In this document: positions 24,914-37,600 of the stretch, piece after piece
Numbering within the stretch: the stretch's first letter is position 1
How the letters are laid out: every line of letters starts with the position of its first letter
Assembly (NCBI RefSeq): GCF_008831285.2
Contig: NC_045138.2
Span: 20,495,934 to 20,559,933 of the forward strand
Source: Nymphaea colorata
Taxonomy: Eukaryota; Streptophyta; Magnoliopsida; Nymphaeales; Nymphaeaceae
DNA length: 64,000 nucleotides
Direction of reading: 5' to 3'
Made by a program: the position numbers and the translations under genes
The notes under the pieces: generated by a model
Database searches by the model: none
What the model was told of the DNA's origin: nothing
Seen by the model: the letters and a program-made list of their open reading frames with translations, nothing else

Positions 24914-26399
24914 GGTGGAAAGGGGGGGGAGGTAGAAGCAGAGGAAGGGGGAGGACGGAATTTCTTGTGGTTGCGTCCGTCGTCAATTGCCTTTCTTCAT
25001 TCCTTCTGATAAACTTTCAATGACGCACCAGATGTTTTGTCAATAATATACGATACATCTGAACTTTTCAATAATGTTCGAACCGGCCCTAAGTTATTTC
25101 ATGATTAATAAAAAAATCATATTTATGTTAAATCAATCTTAAACTCACTTTACTTTCTACATAGCTTAACCATGAATAACATAGTTATTTTTCTAATACA
25201 AATAGCTTTCTATCGTTAACGAATAAACAAACTTTCATATAATTATTCTTTTATACCAACAAAGGTTTATTAAATCCAGATGATATTAATTATTATGGAA
25301 TGTAATCGAATAGGTTAGCGTCAATTAATAAATTCCAATTTTTTTTTCATTTGGTCCTTCTTGCTCAATAATCTGACCTTAGGTCCTTAAGTTAGTATTA
25401 ATATAAAATAAAATTAATAAAAAGGTCAGTTTTATTAATGACATAAAATATAGGTGCAAATCAAGGAATTCTAAAAAAGTTGACTGCAGTTTTTCATTAT
25501 GACCAATTTTTTGAGTGCATTTTTGAAATCTTCCTTGTATTTTTTTAGTCATCCCACGAGAGAACCTGCACCTGCAGTTTCAATCATTCGTGGGGCCCGC
25601 TGCCCTTTTGATTTCTTTCTCGGGTCTGGATCCCGGATAGAACCAGGTGCCATCCAAACTCCAAAGACGCTTCAGCGGGTCGGATCATGAGTCCGAACTT
25701 GAATCCAGATCTGACTTGTCTAGATTCTAGAACCTAAGGATTTTAAATATCTGAACTGACGTGGCAAAGCTTTGTTCATATTGGCAAAAGATCCACATCA
25801 AGAGTCATTATTTATCAAATTAAGAATCTCTGGTAGGAAGTGGGATCATAGTTTGTTAGATCTGACTTAAGATCCAAGTACTTAAGATCTTCCTTTTAGT
25901 GATTTTACATTGTTCAAATGATCAGCTTACGAGAAGATGATACAAAGAAATGCCTGAATATTATAGTGATTTTACATTGTTCAAATGATCAGCTTACAAA
26001 TAAATAATGTTTCCTTTTTATACTTTTCCATAGAAAGATTCACCCTTAAATTGTCCATCTTTTTTGAAACATTATTTTATAACCTTAATATTAGTAATGC
26101 ATAAATAAGTTCTTAAATGTATTTATTTGCAACAAAAATTCTCATGCATGTTAAAAATACACAAAATATATATATATACATATTATTGACTTTAAAAAGC
26201 CTATGTTTGTTCTATATGTTTTTAGTAGTCATTGGTGTTTGGAACGAAATAAAAAATAATCTATTTTTTGTTGTAATTTAAATTTAAAAAAACAATTTGG
26301 CGTATATGATTTGTTTCTTGAGAATCTCATTTAAGAGAAAACTTGACAATAACAGATATCATTATACTTCAATGTTTTCGTTAAATTGTTGGAAATATT

Positions 26400-26800
26400 T
26401 AGCTCAACTCATATATTGCGAGCTCGAACTCGAGTCAAACTTTACAATGCCAGCTTCAGCTTGACTCGTTTGACTATGTTAGAGCTCGAGCTTGACTTGT
26501 TTGAACTCGTGAAGACCCATCAATAATACTTCATCTTAACTCGATAACAAGCTAACTCGAGTTCAATATCAAGCTACCTCAGCTTCAGCTCTACTCTATG
26601 AGTTGACTTGGCTCAACCCATTGAACATCCTTGGTTGAACATAAGCCTACTTGAATTTACTTGAACTCAACTTTTTTACAAATTCGAGTCTTAATTTAAC
26701 CTCAAGCTCAACTCGTTTAACTAAATGAACTCAATATTAGGTCCAGCATACGGATTGAGCTCAAGGCAAACATGAGTTAGCTCAAGCCATTGAATACCTC
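26400..26800. repeat. GAGCTCGAACTCGAG-type degenerate interspersed repeat
   Basis: The stretch is crowded with variants of GAGCTCGAACTCGAGTC, CTTGACTCG and CTCAACCCATTGAACATCC. The same vocabulary occurs at 57680-57950 and in the better-bounded element at 58583-58970, so this is an old copy of that family. The ends are not clear. Confidence 0.6.
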
Positions 26801-27474
26801 AAAATCTACCAAGACATTTACAACCATGGATCAAATATTAATTTCTGCAATAAACATCTATATATTGTCAGCTAACAAACTACCGGGCTGTTTGGTAATA
26901 GGAATAGCAACAAGCCATTTCATAAGTATGTTCTAATATCGATGTAGATTCATGAACACTCAGTGTTTCATGAAACTGTTTCAATCTTTAGGGCAAATAT
27001 ATGGAACATTTTGTTACCATCCACATGACCAAACGACATCCACGGGGCTGTTTAACAACTGAAACACCATGTTATTGTTTCATGAATTTATATGCTCCAA
27101 ATATCGAGTTAGATTCATATAACACTTGTTTTTGTTTCATGAATTTAGCTAAAAAGTTGTGACAAATTTATAGAACAGTTGAACAAGTATTCTACAAATT
27201 TACCTCAATCTTTAAAGTATATAAAATAATAAAACACTTGTAGTTGCTAAACTATACCTAACAAAACATAGCTTTTGCTGGCAAATTTGTGGTATATGTG
27301 AAATGTATAAACCTTGTGAAAAGCTGTGTCGAAATTAGGCGGTCTCTTTATTCTATTCGTAATCCAATTTTTATGAAACTTGCCTGGGGTTGTCCAATTC
27401 ACTAAGTTATTTTTTGTATTGCCTGAAAAATTTGGGTGCCTTATAAATTTACTGGGAACTCAAACCCCTTTTTC

Positions 27475-27690
27475 TAATAATTCAAGATATAAACCCTCAA
27501 TTAACCCCATTCACTTTTTTTAATAATTCAAGATATAAACCCTCAATTAACCCCATTCACCTTTTATATCTACACTGCTCCGAGGGGCATAGCATGGCTG
27601 GTCAGTCCAAACATCGTGAATTTTCATGGAACGGTTCTGAGGGGCATAGCATGACTAGTCAGTCCGAACATCGTGAATTTTTGTGGAAGG
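27475..27690. repeat. Two adjacent tandem duplications (46-base and 57-base units)
   Basis: The unit TAATAATTCAAGATATAAAC... occurs at 27475-27520 and 27521-27565. Directly after it a different unit beginning GAGGGGCATAGCATG occurs at 27582-27638 and 27639 to about 27690 with a few changes. Two independent duplications side by side suggest a locally slippage-prone or rearranged site. Confidence 0.8.
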
Positions 27691-28194
27691 ATGACATGCA
27701 TGACACTCAAGCCCAATTGTGTACCATGACTATCGAGGTCTTGAAACAGCCTTGAATCTTAAGGTTGGGAGAAGGGGGCTGGCTTCGCCTCTTGCGGATG
27801 GCCGCCTGTCTTTCTATACCTGCAAACAATACGCCATTAATGCTCACAAAGACCACACCAGATATAGTTTTCTCCCCAAAACATAGACGATCAACTCAAA
27901 AGATCCAATTGGTGCAACTACATACATTTGATGGTGAGATCAACAAGATCCAACTTTTTAACCCTTTTTTTTTTTTGCAAATAATGAATCCGTAGTTTTG
28001 ATTCATGAAAGCTTTCATTTTCAGTTACTAAAATTCGACGTATGTTTTGATATGCTGGAAAAACAAAAAACAAAAGGATTTGAGACTGCAGTTTTCACGT
28101 TTCACAGTACTTTTGATGAGAAGCCAGTTAGTCAGGGTCGATCAGGTTCGATCCATAAGGAGAAAGAACGGCAGTGATCGTCAACGTCGGCAAC

Positions 28195-28429
28195 GTATCG
28201 GTTTAATAGGCCGATACACATCATATCGGACTCTTTCCTAATGCATACCCCGCAGGGGTTGGAAAACAGTTTTTTTTTTTGTTTTCTTATTTATGTTTTT
28301 TCTAAAACGTATCGAGTGATTTTTGTAAATAAAATAAATAAAAAACGACCCAATTATGCATATTTCACAAGGTGCCTTGGAAGAAACGTTGTATCGGCCA
28401 CTAGACCGATACATTTCCGATACGATACT
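28195..28429. repeat. Paired GTATCGG/CCGATAC dyads upstream of CSTF64
   Basis: GTATCGG-N9-CCGATAC lies at 28195-28217 and GTATCGG-N8-CCGATAC at 28391-28412, with further TATCGGA and CCGATACGATAC copies at about 28223 and 28418-28429. The flanking CAACGTCGG and CTGACGGCG hint at inverted outer ends, so this may be a small MITE of about 250 bases. It lies about 250-490 bases upstream of the CSTF64 start. Confidence 0.5.
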
Positions 28430-28654
28430 GACGGCGCTCGGAGAAAGAATGGGAAGAGAAAGAGAGTGGGAGAGGAAGAGGAGGAGAGACAAAAGAGGAG
28501 AGGATCCCTAGACGCTCCCGCCCTGGATAGCAAGTAGCGGTTTCACAGCAGCATCCCTTGCCCCATCTCTATCTCCCGCGCTCTCCCTCTTCTCTCTGCT
28601 GTGAACTCAGCGGCGCTGAACTCGATCGCCTTCCACAATTACGACTGCCCAAGA

Positions 28655-28681
28655 ATGAAGAATAAGGCAGGGCTGTGGTGA
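28655..28681 (+). CDS. Eight-residue upstream ORF whose stop overlaps the CSTF64 start
   Basis: ATG at 28655 is followed by codons for MKNKAGLW and a TGA at 28679-28681. The last A of that stop is the first base of the CSTF64 ATG (sequence TGATG). If the transcript begins upstream, ribosomes would have to reinitiate or leak past this ATG, so it may dampen or regulate CSTF64 translation. Its translation is not shown; only the overlap is directly visible. Confidence 0.55.
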   Translation: MKNKAGLW

Positions 28682-31600
28682 TGGCTAGCTCTCAGCACCG
28701 ATGCGTCTTCGGTAACGTGGTTTTCCTTATTTTTCCCTTTTGTGAGTTTTGTTTCGGAGAGTAGAAACCGTGGTCTTCTATTGCTGAATACCTTCCGCGG
28801 TTTCCGATTGAGTTGTGGTTGGTTTTGCAGTCGGGAACATACCTTACGATGCAACAGAGGAGCAACTGATTCAAATATGCGAGGAGGTCGGCCCCGTGGT
28901 TTCGTTCCGGTGGGTTTAACAGTTTGCCGCTTCCTCGTGGTTGTTTGGTTTCGTCTTTGTCCCAGAAAGAAAGAATTGATTAATTGGGAGTCGAATTATT
29001 ATAGATTTCGGATTGAATTGCCGTATGCTATTGTGTCGGACAGTTCATCCCCAGTCATTATGGCCGGTCGCCATTACCCTTCGTTCATTTGTTTGGTAAC
29101 GGTTGAAGGGGCTTCAGCGGGACTAGTTTGTTCCTAAAACCTGGATATTTGTGTTCAATTTGATTGATCTGCTCAATATGAACAAGACATCTTATTGCAG
29201 ATCATTGTGGCTTGACTGTTGTCTACTTATTTAGTAGTGCTTTAAGTGAACTAAATAGATGTTTCATGAATTGCTCTGCTTTTGAAGCCAACGTTGTATA
29301 CCACTGGCACTATGTGACCAAAATGGCAAACTTGTTGTGCACAAGTTATTTGTTTGGTTGTCTGGTCTTAGTTTTGGTTGGCATTTTATGGTTTTAATGC
29401 AATGAACTCATAGAGAAATCTTGTCCAACAAGTTCTAACCAAGCACTACAATGTGGAGTTCACAAACACAAACATGCTAGCTTGGTTACATATGCTACAT
29501 CTTTGATAGAACTTTGGCAGTTGTACTGATTGAAGCTGCCTTACAAGTTACAATTTACAACTAAGTTGTCAAAATTGAAAGTCAGACACAGGTCATTCAA
29601 GATCCTAAAATGACTTTGAGAGTAGTCATTCCAACTCGGCATGCATATACTTATATGAACATAAATACAGAAAGAAATGTATATCTACATACAAAAAATG
29701 CACATATATTTTATATGTCATGAATTAGTCAGTTAACAAACAACCAGGATGACTAATTGACTAGTCTGACCAACTAGGCATTGGTTTGAAACACAGTAAC
29801 TGATTCAACTGAGTAGTCAGGATTTTGATCACTAAGCTTTACCTTGAGCAACAAAACTGTTGCATAGATAGTAAGCCTAATTTGTGCAGCCTTCCTCACT
29901 TATTGCCTTGGAGCTCTTGTATAGTATTAAATAGGCTTCCTTGTAGGATTCTTGTCAAGATTATTTTAAAAAAGTGTAGATAAGGAAAAGAGCTCAGGAT
30001 AATGACCATTGTATATTATTGCGATAATGGTGTACGAAGAGGCGTAGAAGCGCAAGATGGAAGCCATTGGTCTATGGCACTTCACTGCTTTCCAACTTTA
30101 TCATAGAGGAGAAATCAAGCTTCTCATTCTTGTACCACACAACCTATCCTGGAGCATTCTCATACAATTCATAGCTGGTTCCCAGGCCAAAGATATCTAA
30201 GGCACTTAACTGTGACAAAATTGGTGATTGATTTCAGTCTTTATGCTTAAGCAGTGTCACAGAAAACACGTTTCATTCTTAATAAACCCAAAAAAATGTT
30301 AAAAACAAGTCAGCCGAAAAAGGGGAAAATACATATTTTTTTTAAATGCCAAGATGAAAAAGAAGCATTTTATTTGCATTTGTTTCATTTTTTTCATTTT
30401 CGCTTTTTTTCACATTTTTCTAGTTACCAGATTTTTGTTTTCACATTTTTCATATTTTGTTTTTAATTTTTTAACTTTTTTTAAAATTTACCAGATTTTA
30501 TCAAGTAAACAACTTTGCTGTATTTTACCTGAGAAAACATCATGATTTGGTACCCAAAAACGGTACTTGTGAATTGTGAAAATGTGTTTGACGTAGTTTA
30601 AAGATGATGGTGAATCTGTTGGCTTGTATTTCTTTCCCTAAAGGTCTTGTGTCTATGTTCTGTAACCATGTCTATGTCAAGCCTATCTTTGAGTTTCCAA
30701 CACCACACCCCAAATATTGCAAATCCCCAGGCCAAAATTCATATTGAAGAGAGGACTTGGTTGCTATATGCTGATGAAGACAAAACATACTCTGCGTTTG
30801 AGAACAGATGCAAAATTTACGACATTTTATCACTCAATTATCATGTTTTTATGTAATACCACTTTGTTCATACGATGCAACTATTGCTTTTCTGCTTACT
30901 TCAATAAAAAATCAAAGGATGTTATTGTCAAGTATCAGTTACTTCCTAAAATTTTGAAAAAGGAACTTCAAGACAAAGAACTACCAAGAGGTCATTGCTT
31001 TACAAAGATTTTTTACCTACTCATGAGAATGTCTAGTGACACAAATTTTTTTTTTTTGTTTCCTTGATCTATTTTTACTTTTATGTGGTGTCCTTAGTTC
31101 ATTTTCTTCCCTATGAGCTCAAACATGAATCCATTATTTTATTTGAGTTATACATCATGAACCTGTTTGGTTGATGGCCAAGTATCCTGGTTATAGCCTG
31201 ATACACACCTGACATTAGCATTTTGTAGCTCTTTTGAGTTATAAAATGCTCAATTTAGATGATATTTAGTTTCTCTAAAACTGAATTGAGTCGCCTTCCT
31301 TGCACTGCCATCTGTGAGAATTTCGGTTGTATCTTTCAGGCCATTGAATGAAAACGAGCCAGTTTATATCCACTTATAGATGTTTGGCATGTCTTTGTTT
31401 CTGATTGCATAGTGGCCTCTCTCTCTCCTCTCCCTCAAATTATTGGTGAAGAGATGCCAAACTTTGATCTTGACCAAAAATCAGTGTGTGTAAAGGCCAG
31501 TTGTTGCCTCTTATGTCCTAATTTCCTAAACGAGGCCTATGAGGTTCCCTCCTTCCCCCATTTTTTTTTCATAGCAACAATGAAGAACTGACAATGAGGC

Positions 31601-34600
31601 AAGCATACATGTTTGGGTCTGGCATTTCAAAAGGTGATCTCAACCAATTTAGATGAACAAGAGAAGAACCTGGAAAAACTGCCTTTATATAAAACAAAAT
31701 CCATCAGTACTTCTTGTACAAATTAAATATTTTCTGCTAATCTATATGCAATAAAACGTTACATGTGAGCTGACCTTTTCTGTTCTACTTCCAGGTTTGA
31801 AAGTGTTTTAATGATACAGAAATTTGGAAAAGGGACTATCCCTATTATGCATGCACCGATTTCTGATGGAGATTGATTATGGAACATTGTATGTTTGACA
31901 AGCATTTTAGTGGCTGGGATGGAAATCCACCGTGGCATTATTAATGGAAATTCTAAGAATTTAAAATGCCTCGAGAAACGTCTGGCCAATTGTTATGGAT
32001 CCTTCTTCCATTTTGATGATCTTAACTTTGTCAGTAGTACTTGCTTGGTTTCGTGGTCTGTCTGCTAATATGATGGAAAGTTTCAGGCTGTCAGCATTGT
32101 TGTATTAGTTGACCGAGATAAGAAGGTCAAGAATTTTGTTTGGGAAATAACTAAGCCTTGTAGATATGATAGGATTTTCTTGTGTTAATAAAAGCTGAAT
32201 CAATATTGTTTATGAAGTTTTTAATGTGAATAAAAAGCATGTCATGCATTGCATGTGTATATATATCATAAGACATCCTTTAAAGTAAAGTGTTACAGGA
32301 ATTGGTGTTCAGTTTCAACTTTCAACACAATATGGAATTTTGTATTAAATTGAAGACATTTGAACAAAAATATCCAAACTTCTAGGAAAACTATATTCCC
32401 TATCTATGAACAATCATCTGCTTGTGTGTATCATGAGTTTCTCGCTAAGCTTAAGACCAGCGTTAGTTGACATGTTTAATTGTCTCTAGCCATGAGAACC
32501 ATAAATTGCTATAGAAACACCCACATTGAACTCCTTTTTTGGCAAGTTGGGGCTTGGAATGTGTAAGTTCCCAAGTTTTGTGGATCAAAATTGGAAAAAG
32601 TTGCTGCTTGTACTGTTATATATTTTTAAGAGAAAGAATAGGCAAAAGAAAAAGGTAAATTCAACCTACCTTCTGTTTCAAAATTCTTTTGAATCTACAA
32701 GCTTGAATTGAATATCTTCTTCCAAAACAGTAACCCGACTTTGTTAGCTCCTTGCTAATTTTGATATATCATATGTGTGCAAAATAAGATTACCATGACT
32801 GCTATCACTTCAATGAGTTTTTTAGTCCCTTTGGTGACTTGGTTTTTTGAAAATTTTCGGTAACTTGATGCATTTTCACGTTTCATGAAAGCCAACCAAA
32901 TTTGGTGTTTGTACACAAGTACAAACAGATTCAGGAAATATGGATTAATAACTCATTTGGAAAGTTAAAGTCAAGGTAGCAGCTTTTGAAGGAGATATTG
33001 GGATGACCCAAAAAGATTTTATGACACCATTCTTGTTTGGTCAATTATTTTCACAGGAGAAAAGTATCCTGCACACTTCAGATATATAAAAGTAAAACAA
33101 ATGATAAATAAAAATGTGTATTTGCATGTGTATAACTATATATTATTATCTATATATAAGTAAAACGTACTATATTTATTTGATGAAAAGAAAATGGCTG
33201 ATAGGAAATAAAGGAGTCCCTTGTTATACTCATGTGTGGCATCTCTACTTCTCTATCTGCATATACACATTAAAAATGTTGGTTCCGTTGCATGTAAAAT
33301 GGGCCATGAAACTAGTGATGTAACAGGAAAATTTTAGAAAGAAGCCTTATATTGGAAAAGTAAAGTTGTTTCCTGTGCATTTTTTATTTTGTATCTTTAT
33401 TTTGCAGAAAAGATGAACAACAAGCCTACTAAAACAGGAAAACTGTTATTGTTATGTCTTCTGCCTCTAAATACTGACTGTCAAACTTGTTTTCAGACTG
33501 GTAATTGATAGAGAAACAGGAAAACCAAAAGGTTATGGGTTCTGTGAGTATAAGGACGAGGAGACTGCTCTTAGTGCTCGTCGCAACCTCCAGGGTTATG
33601 AGATCAATGGACGACAGTTACGAGTTGACTTTGCTGAAAATGACAAAGGGGCTGATAGAAATAGAGAACAGGTAACATGGAGAATGAAATCAAATTCAGA
33701 TTTATTGGTTACTTTATGCAGCCTGTCAAGTTAACTGTGATGTGCGTTTTTTGCTGAGTAGTTTGCTTTATGCAGCCGATCAAGTTAACTTTAATATTTG
33801 TTTTTTTGGATGATTTCTCAGCATAGAGTTTCCTTTTCCATCTGGCTTTTTGAGATCATGGATTACTGGCCATCGGCAAATTTCAAATATGTCATATCTA
33901 GTTCTTCTATTTAGGTTGGACAATTGGTGAACTATTGTCTTTTTTTTTTTGACATCATGGATTACTGGCCATGGACATATTTCAAATATGTCATATCTAG
34001 TTCTTTTCAGGTCAGAGTTTTAGTGAGCCAGTGTCATCCTATATATACATGGTTATTTAGTTTCCTTGGAAGATGGTCTTTGTCTTGGATTATGGTTTAA
34101 GTGTTACCCAATGCATACCTTGCTTTATAAAAGGTCACTGAATTTTTTTTTTCCATGTGGCATGAGTTTCATTGTGCAAATGCAGCATAGAATATGTATG
34201 GTTACATTCTAAAATGTGGTATTGTTTGTTGCTACTGAAATTATGATCAGCATGATTCCATCCTGATCCAGTCTTACTGAGAGTCTGATTAGATGGTCAA
34301 CCCAATTATCTGGTAAAAGTGTGAACGTCCATGCTTCTAAGGTTATATGTGCACTTTTTCCTGTTCCATTATTTGCTGAAAGCACAAATCTTTTGATTAA
34401 CAGTGATTGGATGGTACAATTTTTTCTGGGGACCTGCGTCTCTAGTGTTGCTAGAGATGGTGTCATTAACTTCTAGCTCTTGTTGATAAACACATTACAT
34501 ATTTCATGTCCGTTCACAAATTAAAATTTGAAATATATTTTTTTCTTTGTAACATGAGAATTGCAAAGAAACTTGGTAAACATCTGGAACTTACACATGC

Positions 34601-37600
34601 TAACAATGTGCTTATTGGGTGCTGAATGGGCTGATAAATATCACCACCATCAACTCACTTTAGTATTCTGCACCATTTAAGATGAGGCAATGAATGTTGA
34701 ATGTGGCTTACGGTATATAACTTTTTTATATTTGATTGCTGATTAAAAGAAGACCATTTTCATAGTTATCTCGTACCCCTTCCATTAGTGGTGGAATTGC
34801 CTACCTTGCAGGTTACTCCATGCATGCTATGAGTTGACTAATACTATCAGTTGCACACTTTTTGATATCTGATGTGTTTTGCAGGGTCGTGGAGGCCCAG
34901 GGTTGATAGCAGGCATTGGTATGTTGACCTTCTCTTTTGTCTATCTGTTTTTGTTTGAATCCTTTTAGTTTTTTTTTGACTTTAATGGCCATATTTCAGA
35001 TACACAAAGGCCAGCAGTCCTTGGAGATGCAACTATTAATCAGCCTATAGGCTTGGCTGTGGCAGCCAATGCAGCAAGCGCCATATCTGTGGCTTTAAAT
35101 GATGCACATGCGAGTGGCATTTCCTCTACACGAAATAGTTTCCAAAGTCAACCTGGAGTCGGAACTGATCCCTTAACCCTTTATCTAGCCAAAATGTCAA
35201 GAAACCAGTTGTCCGATATCCTGTCAGAGTTGCAGGTTGTTTTGTGGAACTTTATTTGTTTTTGACTTTTTATCTTTCTATTTACTAGTTTGAAATCGTG
35301 ATATAGCTTAGTTTTATCTGTAATAGGTACTTACAAAGCATAATCAGCCTCTAGCTCGGCAAATGCTGTTGGCAAGACCACAGTTGTCAAAAGCAGTTCT
35401 GCAGGTTAGTAATTTTCATGTTTTTTTAACCTTTTGTGGAAACATGCAGAGCTGCTGAAATAAAGAAAAATAAGATCTTCAAAATTGAAATATTTATGAT
35501 CTTTTGTGCATAAATTTTAGTTTGAGAAAATAGGAGCATGGAGTAAACAACTCCTGTATTAACATTCACTTGTTCTGGCTTTCCTTTCTTTTCTTTCTGT
35601 ATTATGACAGAGCTCTTAGTCCTAAATGAATGAAAGTGTTTAGGAAGAGAAACAAATTAATCATTCACTACTGCATGAAAGATTCAGCCAAATGAAATTT
35701 GTTGCTCCTAGGTGTCTTGTATATGAATCTATGATTGGAATGAGCCTGTTTTCTTGTGTTTTTTCATCAACTTCTTTTGTTGGGGTTGTCTTCACATAAA
35801 TAGCCACTTCTGTACATGGCACACGGTGCTTATTGAAGATTAGAACTGGAAAAACTTTCTCGAATCTATCCTCCATGTTTATATAGCATTTTTTTGCATA
35901 TTTTTCTGTTTTCTTATCATGTAAAATTGTTTTCTGATAATTATTACAATATCCGTGCAGGCAATGATAATGCTTGGAATGGTACCACCACAAGTGGTAT
36001 ACCTCTTTTTCCCCTTTTCTTGTTTTCATTCGTTTTGCATTTATTTTTTTCACATACAAAATTCATATTATCCATGTATCCAGTTGCAGTTACCAAACAT
36101 TCGGCAGGGACCAGCCTCACTTATACCACCTTCTTTGCAAGATGGTCAACCTTTGCCATCTCAACCGATCCAGCCTCCTTTGCAGACTAACCTGCAGGTT
36201 GGAGTCCTTAATAGATTACCTGATGGAAAGCCGCCTGCTGCGCCTCAGAATTCTTCTGTTATACCTCCTACCATACATGGGCAATCTAGGCTTCAAGTTG
36301 TGTCCCAAACACAAAATCAAGTTCCATTGCAGCTGGGGCAGTCGGGAGGAGCCTCAAGTTTAACAGCGCAGGTTCAGCCGCCCACAGGTCTCTCAGCCAT
36401 ACGACCACAACCTCCTCTAACAACTTCCAAACCTTTACAGCAGCAAATGCAGCCGCCTTTGCCGCAGCAACCTAGACCAGTTGGATATGCAGTTCAAAGG
36501 ACTGTGCAGTCTACAATTCAGAATCCAGCTCTTCTACAGTCACTTCCATCCCAGCCCATTTCAAATCATAATGCAATAAAGGTGCTCTCGCTGTGCAATT
36601 CTGATTTTTCTGGCTTGATATAGTGTCTCGTTCTGTCTTTCCGGTGTGCATATTTGTTTCTTATTTGCAATTTATGAAGGCTATGTTTTTTTTTCTTTTC
36701 CTAATTTAACTTAGGTAGATATTGAGGAGGATCTGGTGTAAGACTCAAAAATATCTGAAATTTTGTCAGCTATGTCATTTTTAGTTTTGTTTTTTTATGA
36801 ACTTTTCTCTTGCTTCATACATTTAGATTAGTTTTCCAATTTCCATGTATAGATCATCAAGTTCATGGTTGCATTCTTTTTTTTCTAGTTCATCTTTGGT
36901 ACTTTCTGGAAGATGCTGGTAAGTATGCAAGGTAAGTGCAAGAGAGTATTCCTGTGGATGTCAGAAGTTATTTCTGCATTGTATTCTGCCAATTAGGCTA
37001 CTAAAACTATTGGAGACTGCGACTTGCAACTAAGAGTAGACATGTAATTCGAGGCATTCTAAAACTATTCTTCTTTTCATGAATTTTGATCTACAGCCTG
37101 GACCTAGTGCCACAGTTATTGGTGGACAACCTGCAGGCTTCAGAGATACAGGATCTCTCTCAGTTATCAACTCAAATATCCATTCAAGTTTGGTGGATCA
37201 AACCGGCTTGACTGCTGATACTTCTGAGGTATTGACACGCCCCTCGAAGCTTACTAAGCTTGAAGATGGATGTGTATCCTCTGGTGCAATGGCTGGCAGT
37301 AATATTTCTGGAGTTGCTTTGGCACCTGCTTCAATCATTGGAGCTAGTTCTTTTCCAACAAATCAAATATCTAATTCTAATATAGCGGCAAATGCTGAAC
37401 AGCAGGTTCCTCAGGTAATTAAAAGCCATCCTTAGTTTTGCAGTTGAGTACTAATGGTTTTGTACAAAATCTTTTACTTATACTTTCTCGTGAAGCTCTG
37501 TTGTGTTGAACCGGCAAGGGCCATGGCCTCCACTCAGTTTTTTAAAAATTTAAAATTTTACATGAAAATTTAAAAATTTTAGTTTAGCCAAAAACTTGAA

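Larger units (their letters stand above)
24987..28180. other. Divergent spacer between EI24 and CSTF64, left and middle part
   Basis: No gene was recognised. It contains a repeated 34-base segment (TAGTGATTTTACATTGTTC at 25897 and 25964), a GAGCTCGAACTCGAG-rich degenerate repeat at about 26400-26800, sequences with GGGCTGTTTGG-like ends near 26885 and 27047, and two tandem duplications at 27475-27690. Promoter elements of EI24 should lie close to 24990-25100, but I could not name a clear TATA box. Confidence 0.6.
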
